A stretch of 64,000 nucleotides of DNA from Bacillota bacterium (GTDB lineage: Bacteria > Bacillota > Clostridia > Christensenellales > SZUA-584): contig JAEYPS010000005.1 in NCBI GenBank assembly GCA_023410475.1, positions 62,001 through 126,000 on the forward strand, in the 5' to 3' direction. Positions 24,466 through 33,355 of this stretch are shown here, in pieces. Below the pieces are notes generated by a model, which made no database searches, was not told where the DNA came from, and saw nothing but the letters and a program-made list of their open reading frames with translations. Within the stretch, counting starts at the first letter, position 1, and every line of letters begins with the position of its first letter. A program made the position numbers and the translations under genes.

Positions 24466-25314
24466 ATGGAACGCAAACCCGAATGGCTAAAGAAAAAGAT
24501 AGACCTCAAAGAGTTAGGCAGGATGCAGACCATGCTGCGCTCGCTGTCTCTGCACACCGTCTGCGAAGGCGCTGACTGCCCGAACAGGGGCGAATGCTTC
24601 AAGGCAGGCACCGCAACGTTCATGATACTCGGCGACGTGTGCACGAGGGGCTGCCGGTTTTGCGCAGTCGGCAAAGGAACACCCCTTTCCCCCGACCCCG
24701 ATGAGCCGGAGCATGTCGCGGACGCTGCCGAAAAGCTAGGACTTAGGCACGTTGTCGTGACGAGCGTAACGCGGGACGACCTTGCTGACGGAGGCGCTTC
24801 GCATTTCGCGGCTACGGTGAGAGCCCTGAAAAGCCGGCTACCGAAAAGCACCGTCGAGGTTCTTATACCCGACTTTAAGGGCAGCGAGCAAGCCCTGAAT
24901 ACCGTGATCTGCTCAAAGCCCGATATCATAAATCACAATCTCGAGACCGTGCCGTCGCTGTACAGTGCGGTGCGGCCGCAGGCCGTTTACGCAAGGTCGC
25001 TTGAGCTTTTAAAGAGAGTCAAGCAAAGCGGAATTATTGCTAAGACCGGCATAATGGTCGGCCTCGGCGAAACGCAGAGCGAGGTTTTCTCGCTGTTTGA
25101 CGATATAGCGGATATCGGCTGCGATATGCTGACAATAGGGCAGTACCTCGCGCCGTCTAAGGGGCATCTGCCCGTTACGGAATACATACGGCCTGAAACG
25201 TTTGAGCGGTATAAAAGCGCTGCTCTCGAGAAAGGAATAAAATATGTGGCGAGCGCTCCGCTGGTCCGGAGCTCTTACAACGCCGCCGAGGGAATGGAGG
25301 CAATACAAAAATGA
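24466..25314 (+). CDS. lipA: Lipoyl synthase
   Basis: 282 residues. A radical-SAM enzyme that inserts two sulfurs into an octanoyl group on a lipoyl domain. The auxiliary cluster Cys (CEGADCPNRGEC, C33/C38/C44) and the SAM cluster CTRGCRFC (C59/C63/C66) are present, and the C-terminal RSSYNA is there. Start 24466 follows AAGGAGG. It overlaps lplA by four bases (ATGA). No lipoyl-domain protein or dehydrogenase complex is in the window; the target may be glycine-cleavage H protein elsewhere. Confidence 0.95.
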   Translation: MERKPEWLKKKIDLKELGRMQTMLRSLSLHTVCEGADCPNRGECFKAGTATFMILGDVCTRGCRFCAVGKGTPLSPDPDEPEHVADAAEKLGLRHVVVTSVTRDDLADGGASHFAATVRALKSRLPKSTVEVLIPDFKGSEQALNTVICSKPDIINHNLETVPSLYSAVRPQAVYARSLELLKRVKQSGIIAKTGIMVGLGETQSEVFSLFDDIADIGCDMLTIGQYLAPSKGHLPVTEYIRPETFERYKSAALEKGIKYVASAPLVRSSYNAAEGMEAIQK

Positions 25315-26282
25315 TATACCTAAAATGCGACAGCACTGACGCTAAGTTCAACTTCGCGCTCGAAAAATACGCCATGCACGATCTTAATATCTCGGATGAA
25401 TACTTCATGTTTTGGAGGACCGCCCCTACGCTTATGATAGGCAAGTTTCAGAACACGCTCGCCGAGATAAACATGCCGTATGCGAAGAAGCATGACATAG
25501 ACATAGTGCGCCGAATAACGGGCGGAGGCACTATATATACCGATATGAACGGCTGGCAGTTCTCGTTCATCGTAAAGCGCAAGGGCAAGATGGAGTTTGA
25601 GACGTTCACGCGGCCGATACTTGACGCGCTGCGCTCGCTCGGCGTAGACGCGCAGCTTTCCGGACGGAACGATTTGACGATCGGCGGAAGGAAGTTTTCG
25701 GGCAACGCGCAGTATTCGGGCAAGGACGTAATGCTGCATCACGGCTCGCTGCTGTTTGACACCGACCTTGAGGCTTTGGTGCGCTCGCTATCCGTCGACG
25801 ACGAGAAGATAATATCGAAGGGCATAAAATCTGTGCGACAGCGGGTAACGAATATCGCCGAGCATCTTGATAAGAAGATGACGAGCACCGAGTTCCGCGA
25901 TGTTATGCTTTCCTATCTGCTTAAAGGCATGGAAACGTACGAGCTGAGTGAGAGCGATATAGAAGCAGTAAGCGCGATAAAAGGCTCACAGTTCGGCAGC
26001 TGGGAATGGAACTTTGGCAGCGACCCCAAGTTCAACGTTACAAAGGAACAAAGGTTTGCGGGAGGTAAACTTTCGGTAAAATCGTTCGTCGAGAACGGCC
26101 GCATACAGAGCATCAAGTTTTACGGTGACTTCTTTGCCTCCGAGGGAATCGAAGCTTTGGAGAAGAGCCTCGTCGGGTGTAAGTATAACGAGGAAGACAT
26201 GAAAAATGCGCTTGCCGAAGCGCATGCGGAAGAATGCTTTTATAATATCACGGCTGAAGAAATATTGAGCTGTATAATATAA
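25311..26282 (+). CDS. lplA: Lipoate-protein ligase
   Basis: 323 residues. Adenylates lipoate or octanoate and transfers it to lipoyl domains. The nucleotide-binding RRITGGGT motif is clear, and the SGNAQYSGKDVMLHHGSLLF block follows; the C-terminal ~70 residues are the accessory LplA domain. Overlapping lipA by four bases, it gives a route by which scavenged octanoate or lipoate is attached and, if octanoyl, sulfurated by LipA. Confidence 0.92.
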   Translation: MIYLKCDSTDAKFNFALEKYAMHDLNISDEYFMFWRTAPTLMIGKFQNTLAEINMPYAKKHDIDIVRRITGGGTIYTDMNGWQFSFIVKRKGKMEFETFTRPILDALRSLGVDAQLSGRNDLTIGGRKFSGNAQYSGKDVMLHHGSLLFDTDLEALVRSLSVDDEKIISKGIKSVRQRVTNIAEHLDKKMTSTEFRDVMLSYLLKGMETYELSESDIEAVSAIKGSQFGSWEWNFGSDPKFNVTKEQRFAGGKLSVKSFVENGRIQSIKFYGDFFASEGIEALEKSLVGCKYNEEDMKNALAEAHAEECFYNITAEEILSCII

Positions 26283-26343
26283 GTGATAAATCATCAAGGC
26301 ATGTAAATCAAGTCTTAAATATTTTCGAGGGATATATGCGTCA

Positions 26344-26388
26344 CTCCCTCCGTCCCTTTGGGGCACCTCCCTCATCCGAGGGAGGCTT
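26344..26388 (+). repeat. GAGGGAGGC-type repeat, copy A
   Basis: CTCCCTCCGTCCCTTTGGGG then CACCTCCCTCATCCGAGGGAGGC. CTCCCTC and GAGGGAG form an inverted repeat. It is inverted relative to copy B at 26448. Confidence 0.65.
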
Positions 26389-26447
26389 AACAGTTTGGTT
26401 TTATCAGCTCCCCGTCCAAAACCGAAGAGGGATTATCTCGATCAATT

Positions 26448-26495
26448 GGCTCCCTCAGATGAGGGAGCTGGCGCCTTTGGCGACTGAGGGAGGGA
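26448..26495 (-). repeat. GAGGGAGGC-type repeat, copy B (inverted)
   Basis: GGCTCCCTCAGATGAGGGAG then CTGGCGCCTTTGGCGACTGAGGGAGGGA. Read on the minus strand it lines up with copy A. Confidence 0.65.
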
Positions 26496-26506
26496 TACTC
26501 GGCTCC

Positions 26507-26665
26507 AACCATTTTGTCGACAACCAAACATACAGCTTCAAAATTCTTGATGACTTCAAGGTTCGTAAAACGTAGCACCTTCAGACCGTACCGTTGTTCA
26601 AGAACTATCGTTCTGCTCTCATCATTTGGGTTCTTGTTGTCTGTGTAATGCCCGCTTCCATCCAA
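26507..26665 (-). pseudogene. Truncated DUF559 endonuclease-like fragment
   Basis: About 53 codons with the C-terminal half of a DUF559 (very-short-patch-repair-like) domain: DGSGHYTDNKNPNDESRTIV and then GLKVLRFTNLEVIKNFE..., with DG.HY and the LRFTNLEV core. An in-frame TAG lies just before it and the frame breaks at a CCTCCCCCGG repeat remnant. Downstream, repeat B begins right after the last family-like residue. The upstream half of the domain is missing. Confidence 0.7.
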
Positions 26666-26690
26666 CTAATTATCCGGGGGAGGCTTTAAA

Positions 26691-27206
26691 TTATTGTTGT
26701 TGTTCTTCACCCGGTTCAGGCTCTTCTTCGTCCTTTACCGCCTTGCCGTCCTTTGGTTTGTACATGAATATCACGAATATTCCCAGCATTATGGCGCCTA
26801 TCACAAGGCACATGTCGGCAACGTTGAACACCCAGGGAAAGTGAACCTGCTCAAAGTCAAACAAGTCGCGTACATAACCGAACGCCACACGGTCTATAAA
26901 GTTGCCTATCGCGCCTCCGATTACGAGAGACAGGCTTATCTTTAAAAACAGCGACTGCCTGTGACGCGTCTTGATCATAAGCACCGCCCCTGCCGCAAGC
27001 ACCAGTATAGTGACAATTATGAAGAACACCCGGGCGCCCTGAAACATTCCAAAAGAAGCTCCTGTATTCTCAACATACCTTAAATTGAAGACTCCGGGTA
27101 TGATTGTCATTGTCTTGTCAGGAAGCTCTGAAAGCATCGGCACAAAAAACAGCTTCGTCAGCTGGTCGGCCGCGACCGATAAGATTATTATAATTATTTG
27201 CAGCAT
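26691..27206 (-). CDS. lspA: Signal peptidase II (lipoprotein)
   Basis: 171 residues with four membrane segments. It cleaves the prolipoprotein signal before the lipid-modified Cys. The catalytic-Asp blocks are present: NFIDR and FNVADMCLVIG, plus VENTGASFGMF. It has an acidic C-terminal tail (EEEPEPGEEQQQ). Start 27206 follows GGAGGAACAG. Two lipoproteins in the window have lipoboxes for it. Confidence 0.95.
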   Translation of the reverse strand: MLQIIIIILSVAADQLTKLFFVPMLSELPDKTMTIIPGVFNLRYVENTGASFGMFQGARVFFIIVTILVLAAGAVLMIKTRHRQSLFLKISLSLVIGGAIGNFIDRVAFGYVRDLFDFEQVHFPWVFNVADMCLVIGAIMLGIFVIFMYKPKDGKAVKDEEEPEPGEEQQQ

Positions 27207-27239
27207 CTGTTCCTCCAAAATATATAAAGCAAGCTTTCG

Positions 27240-27845
27240 CTACAGCTGGTTTTCTTTTCCCTCGGCGAGCCTTTTTAAGTTAGCCCTGTGCGAGTAAAAC
27301 ACAAGCACCACCAGCACGGTGCATGTTATCGGGATCCATATACTCGTAACAGGCAGCCACCAGCGCGTCAGAAAAAATACCCAAGCCAGCCCGGCCATGA
27401 CAGCGGTGCCCGTCAGAGAGCCGACCGACATTGTCTTCGTTAATGCTATCAGTATTATGCACAGCGCGAATACGAGCAGCGCCTGCCACGACATCAATAC
27501 GAGAAAGACGCCAAAGCTCGTGGCGACTCCCTTGCCGCCCTTGAATTTTAAAAATACCGGCCAGATGTGCCCCAGCACCGCCGCGAGCCCGCCTATGCAC
27601 GCGCCTTCCCAACCTGCGAGGTAATACCCTATCATGCTCGCGGCCACGCCTTTTAGCACGTCGCCCGCGAACGTGATGAGACCCGGCACCCAGCCGTAAT
27701 TCCTGATGACGTTCGCCGTGCCCGCGTTGCCGCTTCCTACCTCGCGAATGTCCCTGCCCTTGAATATCTTGCCGGTTATGTATCCGAAAGAAATACAACC
27801 GATAATATAGCCGATGACCCCGCTTATAATCCACATCCATTCCAT
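27240..27845 (-). CDS. plsY: Glycerol-3-phosphate acyltransferase PlsY
   Basis: 201 residues with about five membrane segments. PlsY transfers acyl from acyl phosphate to glycerol-3-phosphate, the first step of phospholipid synthesis; PlsX, which supplies acyl phosphate, is also in this window. Motif 1 reads GSGNAGTANVIR where the family usually has GSGNxGATN. It follows der, whose stop is 3 bp away. Confidence 0.92.
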   Translation of the reverse strand: MEWMWIISGVIGYIIGCISFGYITGKIFKGRDIREVGSGNAGTANVIRNYGWVPGLITFAGDVLKGVAASMIGYYLAGWEGACIGGLAAVLGHIWPVFLKFKGGKGVATSFGVFLVLMSWQALLVFALCIILIALTKTMSVGSLTGTAVMAGLAWVFFLTRWWLPVTSIWIPITCTVLVVLVFYSHRANLKRLAEGKENQL

Positions 27846-27848
27846 AGC

Positions 27849-29180
27849 TTAAGACTCCCTTGAATCTTTATTGTTCCTGTTGCGGGCAACCACCTTTATA
27901 GGCGTCCCCGAAAAGTCGAACGACTTTCTTAAATAGTTCTCCAGATATCTAAGATAAGAAAAATGCATCAGGCGCCCGTCGTTTACAAATATAACAAAAT
28001 ACGGCGGCAACGTGCTTACCTGTGTAGCGTAATATATCTTAAGGTTCCTGCCCTTGTCGGACGGCGGTGATACGATAGCGACTGCTTCTGAAATACACTC
28101 GTTCAAGAGGCCTGTAGTTACGCGGCGCAAGCTGTTCTCCCTCGCCTTTGCGAGCTCCTCAAACAGCTTGCCCAGCCTCTGCCCCGTTTTCGCGGAGATG
28201 TATACCGTCTTGGCGTAGCTCATAAAAGCAAGCTCCGCCGCTATCTCCTTGTCGAATCTGACAGTGGTGTGAGTATCTTTTTCGACAGCGTCCCATTTGT
28301 TTACCGCAATGACGCACGGCTTTCCCTCATCGTGTACGAAGCCCGCTATCTTTACGTCCTGCTCCGTTATGCCCTCAACAGCGTCTATCATGACTATTAC
28401 CGCGTCGGCACGCCTTACCGCGGCGAACGAGCGTATAACGCTGAAACGCTCTATCGATTTGTCCTCTATGCGCGCTTTCTTGCGTATACCGGCGGTGTCT
28501 ATCAGTACATAGTCGACTCCGCCCTGCGAGAAGGGCACGTCTATGGCGTCGCGCGTTGTGCCGGCGACGTCGGAGACGATAGTTCTCTGCTCACCTATTA
28601 TCGCATTTACGAGCGACGACTTTCCTACGTTTGGCTTGCCCACGACGGCTATTTTTACCGCCTTGCTTTCCTCTTCTTCGGTGACGTTGAAGTTCTTTAT
28701 CACCTCGTCGAGCAGGTCTCCAAGGCCTAATCCCTGAGCCGAGGAAATCGCAAACAGGCTATCGGTGCCCAGAGCGTAAAAGTCGTACACCGCCTGCTCG
28801 TCGCTTTTGTTGTCCGCCTTGTTTACGACGGTGATTATAGGCTTGCCCGCACGGCGCAGCATGTCGGCTACCTCGTAATCAGCGGGAACGATGCCCTGTT
28901 TCGCATCCACAAAAAACAGTATGACGTCCGCGATATCGACGGCAAGCGCCGCCTGATGCCTCATCTGAACGAGTATCTCGTCGCTGCTGTCAGGGTCTAT
29001 GCCCCCCGTATCGATAAGCGTGAACTGACGCCCCAGCCACTCCGCATCGGCGTATATCCTGTCGCGGGTAACGCCGGGAGTATCCTCCACTATCGATATC
29101 CTCTTCCCCGCTATCCTGTTGAAAAAAGTGGACTTGCCGACGTTTGGCCTGCCGACTACCGCCACAAATGGTTTTGCCAT
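27849..29180 (-). CDS. der: Ribosome biogenesis GTPase Der
   Basis: 443 residues with two tandem G domains, GRPNVGKS (residues 10-17) and GKPNVGKS (~182), each with DTxG and NKxD motifs (VNKADN; VNKWDA), and a KH-like C-terminal domain. Essential for 50S subunit maturation. It is likely co-transcribed with plsY. Confidence 0.96.
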   Translation of the reverse strand: MAKPFVAVVGRPNVGKSTFFNRIAGKRISIVEDTPGVTRDRIYADAEWLGRQFTLIDTGGIDPDSSDEILVQMRHQAALAVDIADVILFFVDAKQGIVPADYEVADMLRRAGKPIITVVNKADNKSDEQAVYDFYALGTDSLFAISSAQGLGLGDLLDEVIKNFNVTEEEESKAVKIAVVGKPNVGKSSLVNAIIGEQRTIVSDVAGTTRDAIDVPFSQGGVDYVLIDTAGIRKKARIEDKSIERFSVIRSFAAVRRADAVIVMIDAVEGITEQDVKIAGFVHDEGKPCVIAVNKWDAVEKDTHTTVRFDKEIAAELAFMSYAKTVYISAKTGQRLGKLFEELAKARENSLRRVTTGLLNECISEAVAIVSPPSDKGRNLKIYYATQVSTLPPYFVIFVNDGRLMHFSYLRYLENYLRKSFDFSGTPIKVVARNRNNKDSRES

Positions 29181-29236
29181 TATTTTCCTTTCATATCATG
29201 CCCGCTATATCGTAAAGCCTCGTTTCGGCAAACGAT

Positions 29237-30520
29237 CTATTGCCGGGCGCTTGTTATCAATTCTATAAGCTCATACCCGTCTGCCACGGGAAATATTTCT
29301 ACACCGAGCGCTTCCTCGAGCTCGCAGAGCTTCATGTCGTCCAAAAACATGTCTTCTCGCAGAGAGTCCGCAGATATCAGCAGCGCTTCTCCGAGCTCTT
29401 TCCCCAAAAGCGCCGCAAGGTAATCCCTTCCGCAAAGCAGCCCTGAAACGGTCACACCGCCCCCGAACGTTAGGTTCTTAACGCTGTATACGTCCGGCCT
29501 TACGCCTTCGATGCGCGACGCAATCTTCTTAAAAAATGGATATGCGTCTGCGCCGGTCGCTATGCTGAATCGCTTTTTTGCAGCATTGCATCCCGCCAGC
29601 GCCTCTTCCGCCTCGCAAAGAAGCTTTGCCATCATGCCCACTCCGTTCTCTATCTGAGGGAACGACTCGTAGTCTCGGGCGGGCGGCAGGCTTACGCCCG
29701 CTTTGATGTAAAGCTCGTCCGCAGCGAACACGAAGCGAGTGCTGCACTTATTTAAACATTCTTTTTGCCAATTTTCAACCCTTTTGATTATCTCTTCCGC
29801 GCCCGTTTTTGTAATCGGTTTTATATCTGTAAGTCCCTCCCTGTGCCCCGTAAGGCCTACCGGCACAACGGCGAGTGATATCACGGCAGGATGCAGCCTT
29901 CTTAAGAATTCATAAGTCTCCACCAGCTTGTCGCCGTCGTTGTATCCCGGGCAAACGACTGTCTGCGCGTGAAAGCTGATACCGCGGGAGGCGAGCCTTT
30001 TTAAGAGAGGTTTTATTGGAACCGAATCAGGATTGCCCAGCATATCGCGCCTTAAGCGCTCGTCAACGGTGTGCACGGATATATAGAGAGGAGACGCCTT
30101 GCGCTTTATTATCCTGTCAATTTCTTCCTTAAATATGGTCGATAGTGTAACGTAGTTGCCCATAATCAGAGAATAGCGCCAGTCCTCGTCCTTTACTCGC
30201 AGGCTTTGCCTTAAACCCTTTGGCAGCTGGTCAACAAAGCAGAATACGCACTTGTTGCCGCAGACGCGCTTTTTTCCGAGCAGCGGCGAAGAGAACTCAA
30301 TACCAAGGCTTTCTTCTTCGTCTTTGTGTATATGAAGGGGTAACACCTTGCCTTGCCTCATTACCTTTATCTTAAGCTTTTTAAGTGCGCTGAAATAGAT
30401 GTAGTCTATATAATCTACAAGCTCTTCGCCGTTTATCGATATTATTCCGTCTCCGGCTTTTAATCCTGCGCGATACGCCGGGCTGCCCTCCTCAACGAAA
30501 AGAGCCTCAAACAAAATCAT
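29237..30520 (-). CDS. PDZ / radical-SAM / DUF512 protein
   Basis: 427 residues from the ATG at 30520; a longer start at 30553 is possible and the ribosome binding site (GGGAGGG) is close to the ATG. An N-terminal PDZ-like region (EEGSPAYRAGLKAGDGIISI), then CGNKCVFCFVDQ, the C-x3-C-x2-C radical-SAM cluster, and a DUF512 C-terminus (LTFGGGVTVSGLLCGRDYL). A conserved family (in cyanobacteria and Firmicutes) whose reaction is unknown. It lies upstream of der in the same direction. Confidence 0.85.
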   Translation of the reverse strand: MILFEALFVEEGSPAYRAGLKAGDGIISINGEELVDYIDYIYFSALKKLKIKVMRQGKVLPLHIHKDEEESLGIEFSSPLLGKKRVCGNKCVFCFVDQLPKGLRQSLRVKDEDWRYSLIMGNYVTLSTIFKEEIDRIIKRKASPLYISVHTVDERLRRDMLGNPDSVPIKPLLKRLASRGISFHAQTVVCPGYNDGDKLVETYEFLRRLHPAVISLAVVPVGLTGHREGLTDIKPITKTGAEEIIKRVENWQKECLNKCSTRFVFAADELYIKAGVSLPPARDYESFPQIENGVGMMAKLLCEAEEALAGCNAAKKRFSIATGADAYPFFKKIASRIEGVRPDVYSVKNLTFGGGVTVSGLLCGRDYLAALLGKELGEALLISADSLREDMFLDDMKLCELEEALGVEIFPVADGYELIELITSARQ

Positions 30521-30612
30521 ACCCTCCCAAAGGCTGTTCGCGTTATTATACATTAATTCGCTTTCTTATGCCAGCCCCGGGTATTTTTAAATCAGAGTCG
30601 TTCTAACGGGTT

Positions 30613-31194
30613 TTATGCCTCCTGGCGCACGGCATGCTTTCCCCGCTGCCTCGACAGCGGGTACGCAGCGAAGAGGCACAGCGCAGCGCTAAGCGAGATC
30701 ATGCCTATGCCGCTGAAAAGCGTTATCGAGTCGTCCATACCCGCGAACAGCTGCATTAACCCCGACGCTATGCCGTAGACTCCCATCATCACGGGAGCGA
30801 ACAGAGGGGCACTGCGCTTAAAGCACAGCACAGCCGCTATGGATATAACAAGCACTACGAGGTATGGCAGGTATGGCAATGTGTTTGTGTTTGTAAAAAA
30901 CGAGACCGCCACCGCGAACAGCGTTGTCAGCACAAATGCGAGATAATACCTGTAAGAATAGCGCTTCTTCACCGCGAGATATACCGCGGGCGCCACACAG
31001 AAAAACGCCCCCGAAATGTCTATCTTTATACCCTGCATCAGCTTTAAAACCGGAACAAACGACAGCGCCGCCGTACAAGCGAAATAGAGCACGAACGCCG
31101 CGCCTCCGACACCTGCGTTTTTGACTATCTTCTTAAGGCTGCCGGTAACATAAAGCACGGGCAAGCCCAAAATAACAATAAACGAAATATCCAT
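30613..31194 (-). CDS. Polytopic membrane protein, function unknown
   Basis: 193 residues with about six hydrophobic helices and short, basic loops (KKRYSYRYY). No family recognised. It precedes the DUF512 gene on the same strand by about 90 bp. Confidence 0.6.
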   Translation of the reverse strand: MDISFIVILGLPVLYVTGSLKKIVKNAGVGGAAFVLYFACTAALSFVPVLKLMQGIKIDISGAFFCVAPAVYLAVKKRYSYRYYLAFVLTTLFAVAVSFFTNTNTLPYLPYLVVLVISIAAVLCFKRSAPLFAPVMMGVYGIASGLMQLFAGMDDSITLFSGIGMISLSAALCLFAAYPLSRQRGKHAVRQEA

Positions 31195-31313
31195 AACCGC
31201 TCCTTTATATCGACCTCAAAAAGTATCCGCCTTTATTTGTCCTTTTTATATCAGGACATGTTTAGCTTTCCCGTAAAGCGGCACCAATATTTTCGGATAT
31301 TGCAATCGAAGCA

Positions 31314-31338
31314 TGAAAAAGGCCCTTTAAGAGCCTTT
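31314..31338 (-). terminator. Terminator of the PstS-like gene
   Basis: On the minus strand AAAGGCTCTTAAAGGGCCTTTTTC; the GGC/GCC stem is short but followed by TTTTT. Confidence 0.6.
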
Positions 31339-31358
31339 GAAAAATTAATTTCGTTTTA

Positions 31359-32252
31359 TTACTGAACTATAAGCCTTTGCGTTATAATATACGCCTTCGC
31401 TTCGGCGCCTTTGATGTAATCTAAAAATGCCTTCGCTTCGTCAGACGGATCAGTCGTCATCAGTATATGGTCGAGGACGTAGGGATAGCTGCCGCTCTTT
31501 ATGTTGTCCGCGCTCGCCGCTACGCCGTCTATGGAAACGGTCTTTACCGTATTGCCGGCGATCTCGCTCAGCGGAACGTAGCCTATCGCCGTGCCATCTT
31601 CCAACAGCGCCGCGATCATCTCTTCACCGGATTCTACAGCGAAGTTCTCGTAGTCGTCGGTATCTATCTGATTGCCCTGCTCGTCGGCGCCGAGAAACAG
31701 CGAGTTGAATATCTTTCTGACTTCCGTATCGGAGCTCATCGTATATACCGTAATCTCGCCTGCCGCTCCTCCGACCTCGTTCCAGTCTTTTATTTTGCCC
31801 GTAAAGATGTCCTTTACCTGCTCTGGTGTGAGCGAGCCCACGGGGCTGCCTGCATTCACGATAACGGCAATGCCGTCCATGCACAGCACGGTCTCCTTCA
31901 TGCCCGGGAACACTGTTTTCTCCGATTCTTTCAGCGTCCTTGAAGACAGAGCGATGTCCGCTTCGTCTTTGGCAAGCGCGGCTATGCCGAAATTGGAGCT
32001 TGTATCGAGAACCTCTATCGATACGCCCTCATTGGCTTGCATATATGTCTGGGCAAGCCCGTCCACCAGCTTTGCGACGTAGTCAGAGCCTTCCACGTTT
32101 ACCGTTACCAGCGTTTCTTCTATGTCTTCAGGCAACGGGGTCGTATCCTCGTCTTCCGGCAGCGGCGACGTCTCGGGTTCACCCGCGGCGCAGCCCGAAA
32201 ACAAAAGCAGCAGCGCAGCTATAAGCGCGGCGGCCAGAAATATCTTTTTCAT
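31359..32252 (-). CDS. PstS-like phosphate/oxyanion-binding lipoprotein
   Basis: 297 residues: signal with lipobox LFSGC (Cys 21), an acidic Pro-rich spacer with a short repeat (TSPLPEDEDTTPLPED), then a periplasmic-binding fold like PstS (IALSSRTLKESEK; VGSLTPEQVKDIFTGKIKDW). The SSR and TGKxxxW elements match phosphate-binding proteins. Start chosen 8 bases after GGAGG. No pstCAB or phoU is nearby, so it may supply another transporter or sense ligand. Confidence 0.82.
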   Translation of the reverse strand: MKKIFLAAALIAALLLLFSGCAAGEPETSPLPEDEDTTPLPEDIEETLVTVNVEGSDYVAKLVDGLAQTYMQANEGVSIEVLDTSSNFGIAALAKDEADIALSSRTLKESEKTVFPGMKETVLCMDGIAVIVNAGSPVGSLTPEQVKDIFTGKIKDWNEVGGAAGEITVYTMSSDTEVRKIFNSLFLGADEQGNQIDTDDYENFAVESGEEMIAALLEDGTAIGYVPLSEIAGNTVKTVSIDGVAASADNIKSGSYPYVLDHILMTTDPSDEAKAFLDYIKGAEAKAYIITQRLIVQ

Positions 32253-32427
32253 ATGCATATCCTCCGTATGTTAAAATCCAACATCTACTATAGCATAGCA
32301 GTTTTTAAAAAGAAATAAACAAAGTTTGAACAAATTGGAACAGACTCGTGCGGCTTTTAAAATAGTTGTGCTGATTATAAAAATACATTAATATTATAAA
32401 GTTATTCTATACACTACGGAGGCTTAT

Positions 32428-33306
32428 ATGGCGTCGAAAAAGAGAAAAATACTGCGTGTTGTCATAATCATAATGCTGAGCATCGCGTTTGCGCTGTACG
32501 TTATCATGCCCGCCCTCTTCGGTCTGTTCACCTCGGTGCGTATAACACAAAGCGTGGGAGAGCCGCCCGATGGGTTTGCAGAAACGACGCTTAAGACAAC
32601 CGACAGCGTTAATCTTGCCGCGTGGTATAAGGCGCCCGAGAACGGCGCGGCGGTGCTCGTGATACACGGCAGCAACTGCTCGCGCGAGACAGCAAGGCCG
32701 TATGCCGAGTTCCTGGCGGAGCACGGCTACGGCGTTATCGCCATAGACCTTCGCGGCCACGGAGAAAGCCAAGGCGCTGCGAACGCTCTGGGATGGCAGC
32801 GCGGCAAGGACATCGAGGCGGTGCTTGAGTTCCTCAGAAACGAAGGAATAGAGAATATAGGCGCGCTCGGGCTGTCGCTCGGAGGAGAGTCTCTGCTCGG
32901 CGAGTGCTGGGCGTCCCCCGAGATAAAGGCGGTAGTCAGCGACGGCGCGACGCACAGTTCCCTTGCCGATTATCTTGTGCTCCCTTCCCGCGAAAGCCTC
33001 GTTCGCAGCTGGACGACGCGCGTAATGTACGCCAGCGCGCAGCTGTTTACCGGGCAGACTCCGCCGGTGACAACGATGCTTGACTCCATAAAAGCGTCAA
33101 AGGATACCCGCTTTGTGTTTATCGCGGCTGAGGATACGGAAGAAGAAGTCGAATATAACACTGTATTCGCCGAGGCAGCCAAAGGACGCTCCGAGCTTTG
33201 GGTGGTTCCGGAAGCGGGGCACACACAGGCTTTTCATCTTTACCCTGATGAGTATGAGTCTAGAGTGATCGCGTTTTTCAATGCGGCGTTATTTCCGCAA
33301 GGCTGA
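32428..33306 (+). CDS. Membrane-anchored alpha/beta hydrolase
   Basis: 292 residues. An N-terminal membrane helix (residues ~10-32) then an alpha/beta-hydrolase fold: oxyanion HGSN (80-83), nucleophile GLSLGG (Ser150) and a C-terminal His in EAGHTQAF. Substrate unknown; similar Firmicutes proteins are annotated as esterases/peptidases of the YqkD type. It is divergent from the PstS-like gene. Confidence 0.8.
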   Translation: MASKKRKILRVVIIIMLSIAFALYVIMPALFGLFTSVRITQSVGEPPDGFAETTLKTTDSVNLAAWYKAPENGAAVLVIHGSNCSRETARPYAEFLAEHGYGVIAIDLRGHGESQGAANALGWQRGKDIEAVLEFLRNEGIENIGALGLSLGGESLLGECWASPEIKAVVSDGATHSSLADYLVLPSRESLVRSWTTRVMYASAQLFTGQTPPVTTMLDSIKASKDTRFVFIAAEDTEEEVEYNTVFAEAAKGRSELWVVPEAGHTQAFHLYPDEYESRVIAFFNAALFPQG

Positions 33307-33330
33307 TGCTTTAATGGTTACATAGCAAGA

Positions 33331-33353
33331 AAAAAGCCCTTGCCGGGCTTTTT
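33331..33353. terminator. Bidirectional terminator
   Basis: AAAAAGCCC TTGCC GGGCTTTTT: a strong stem with A and T runs on both sides, serving both the hydrolase gene and glyA, which converge here. Confidence 0.92.
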
Positions 33354-33355
33354 AC

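Larger units (their letters stand above)
26283..26690. other. 408-bp gene-free gap with repeats and an endonuclease remnant
   Basis: Between lplA and lspA lie two inverted GAGGGAGGC-type repeats, a truncated DUF559 fragment and a repeat remnant (CCGGGGGAGGCTTT near 26675). No intact gene, tRNA or promoter was seen. Confidence 0.6.
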
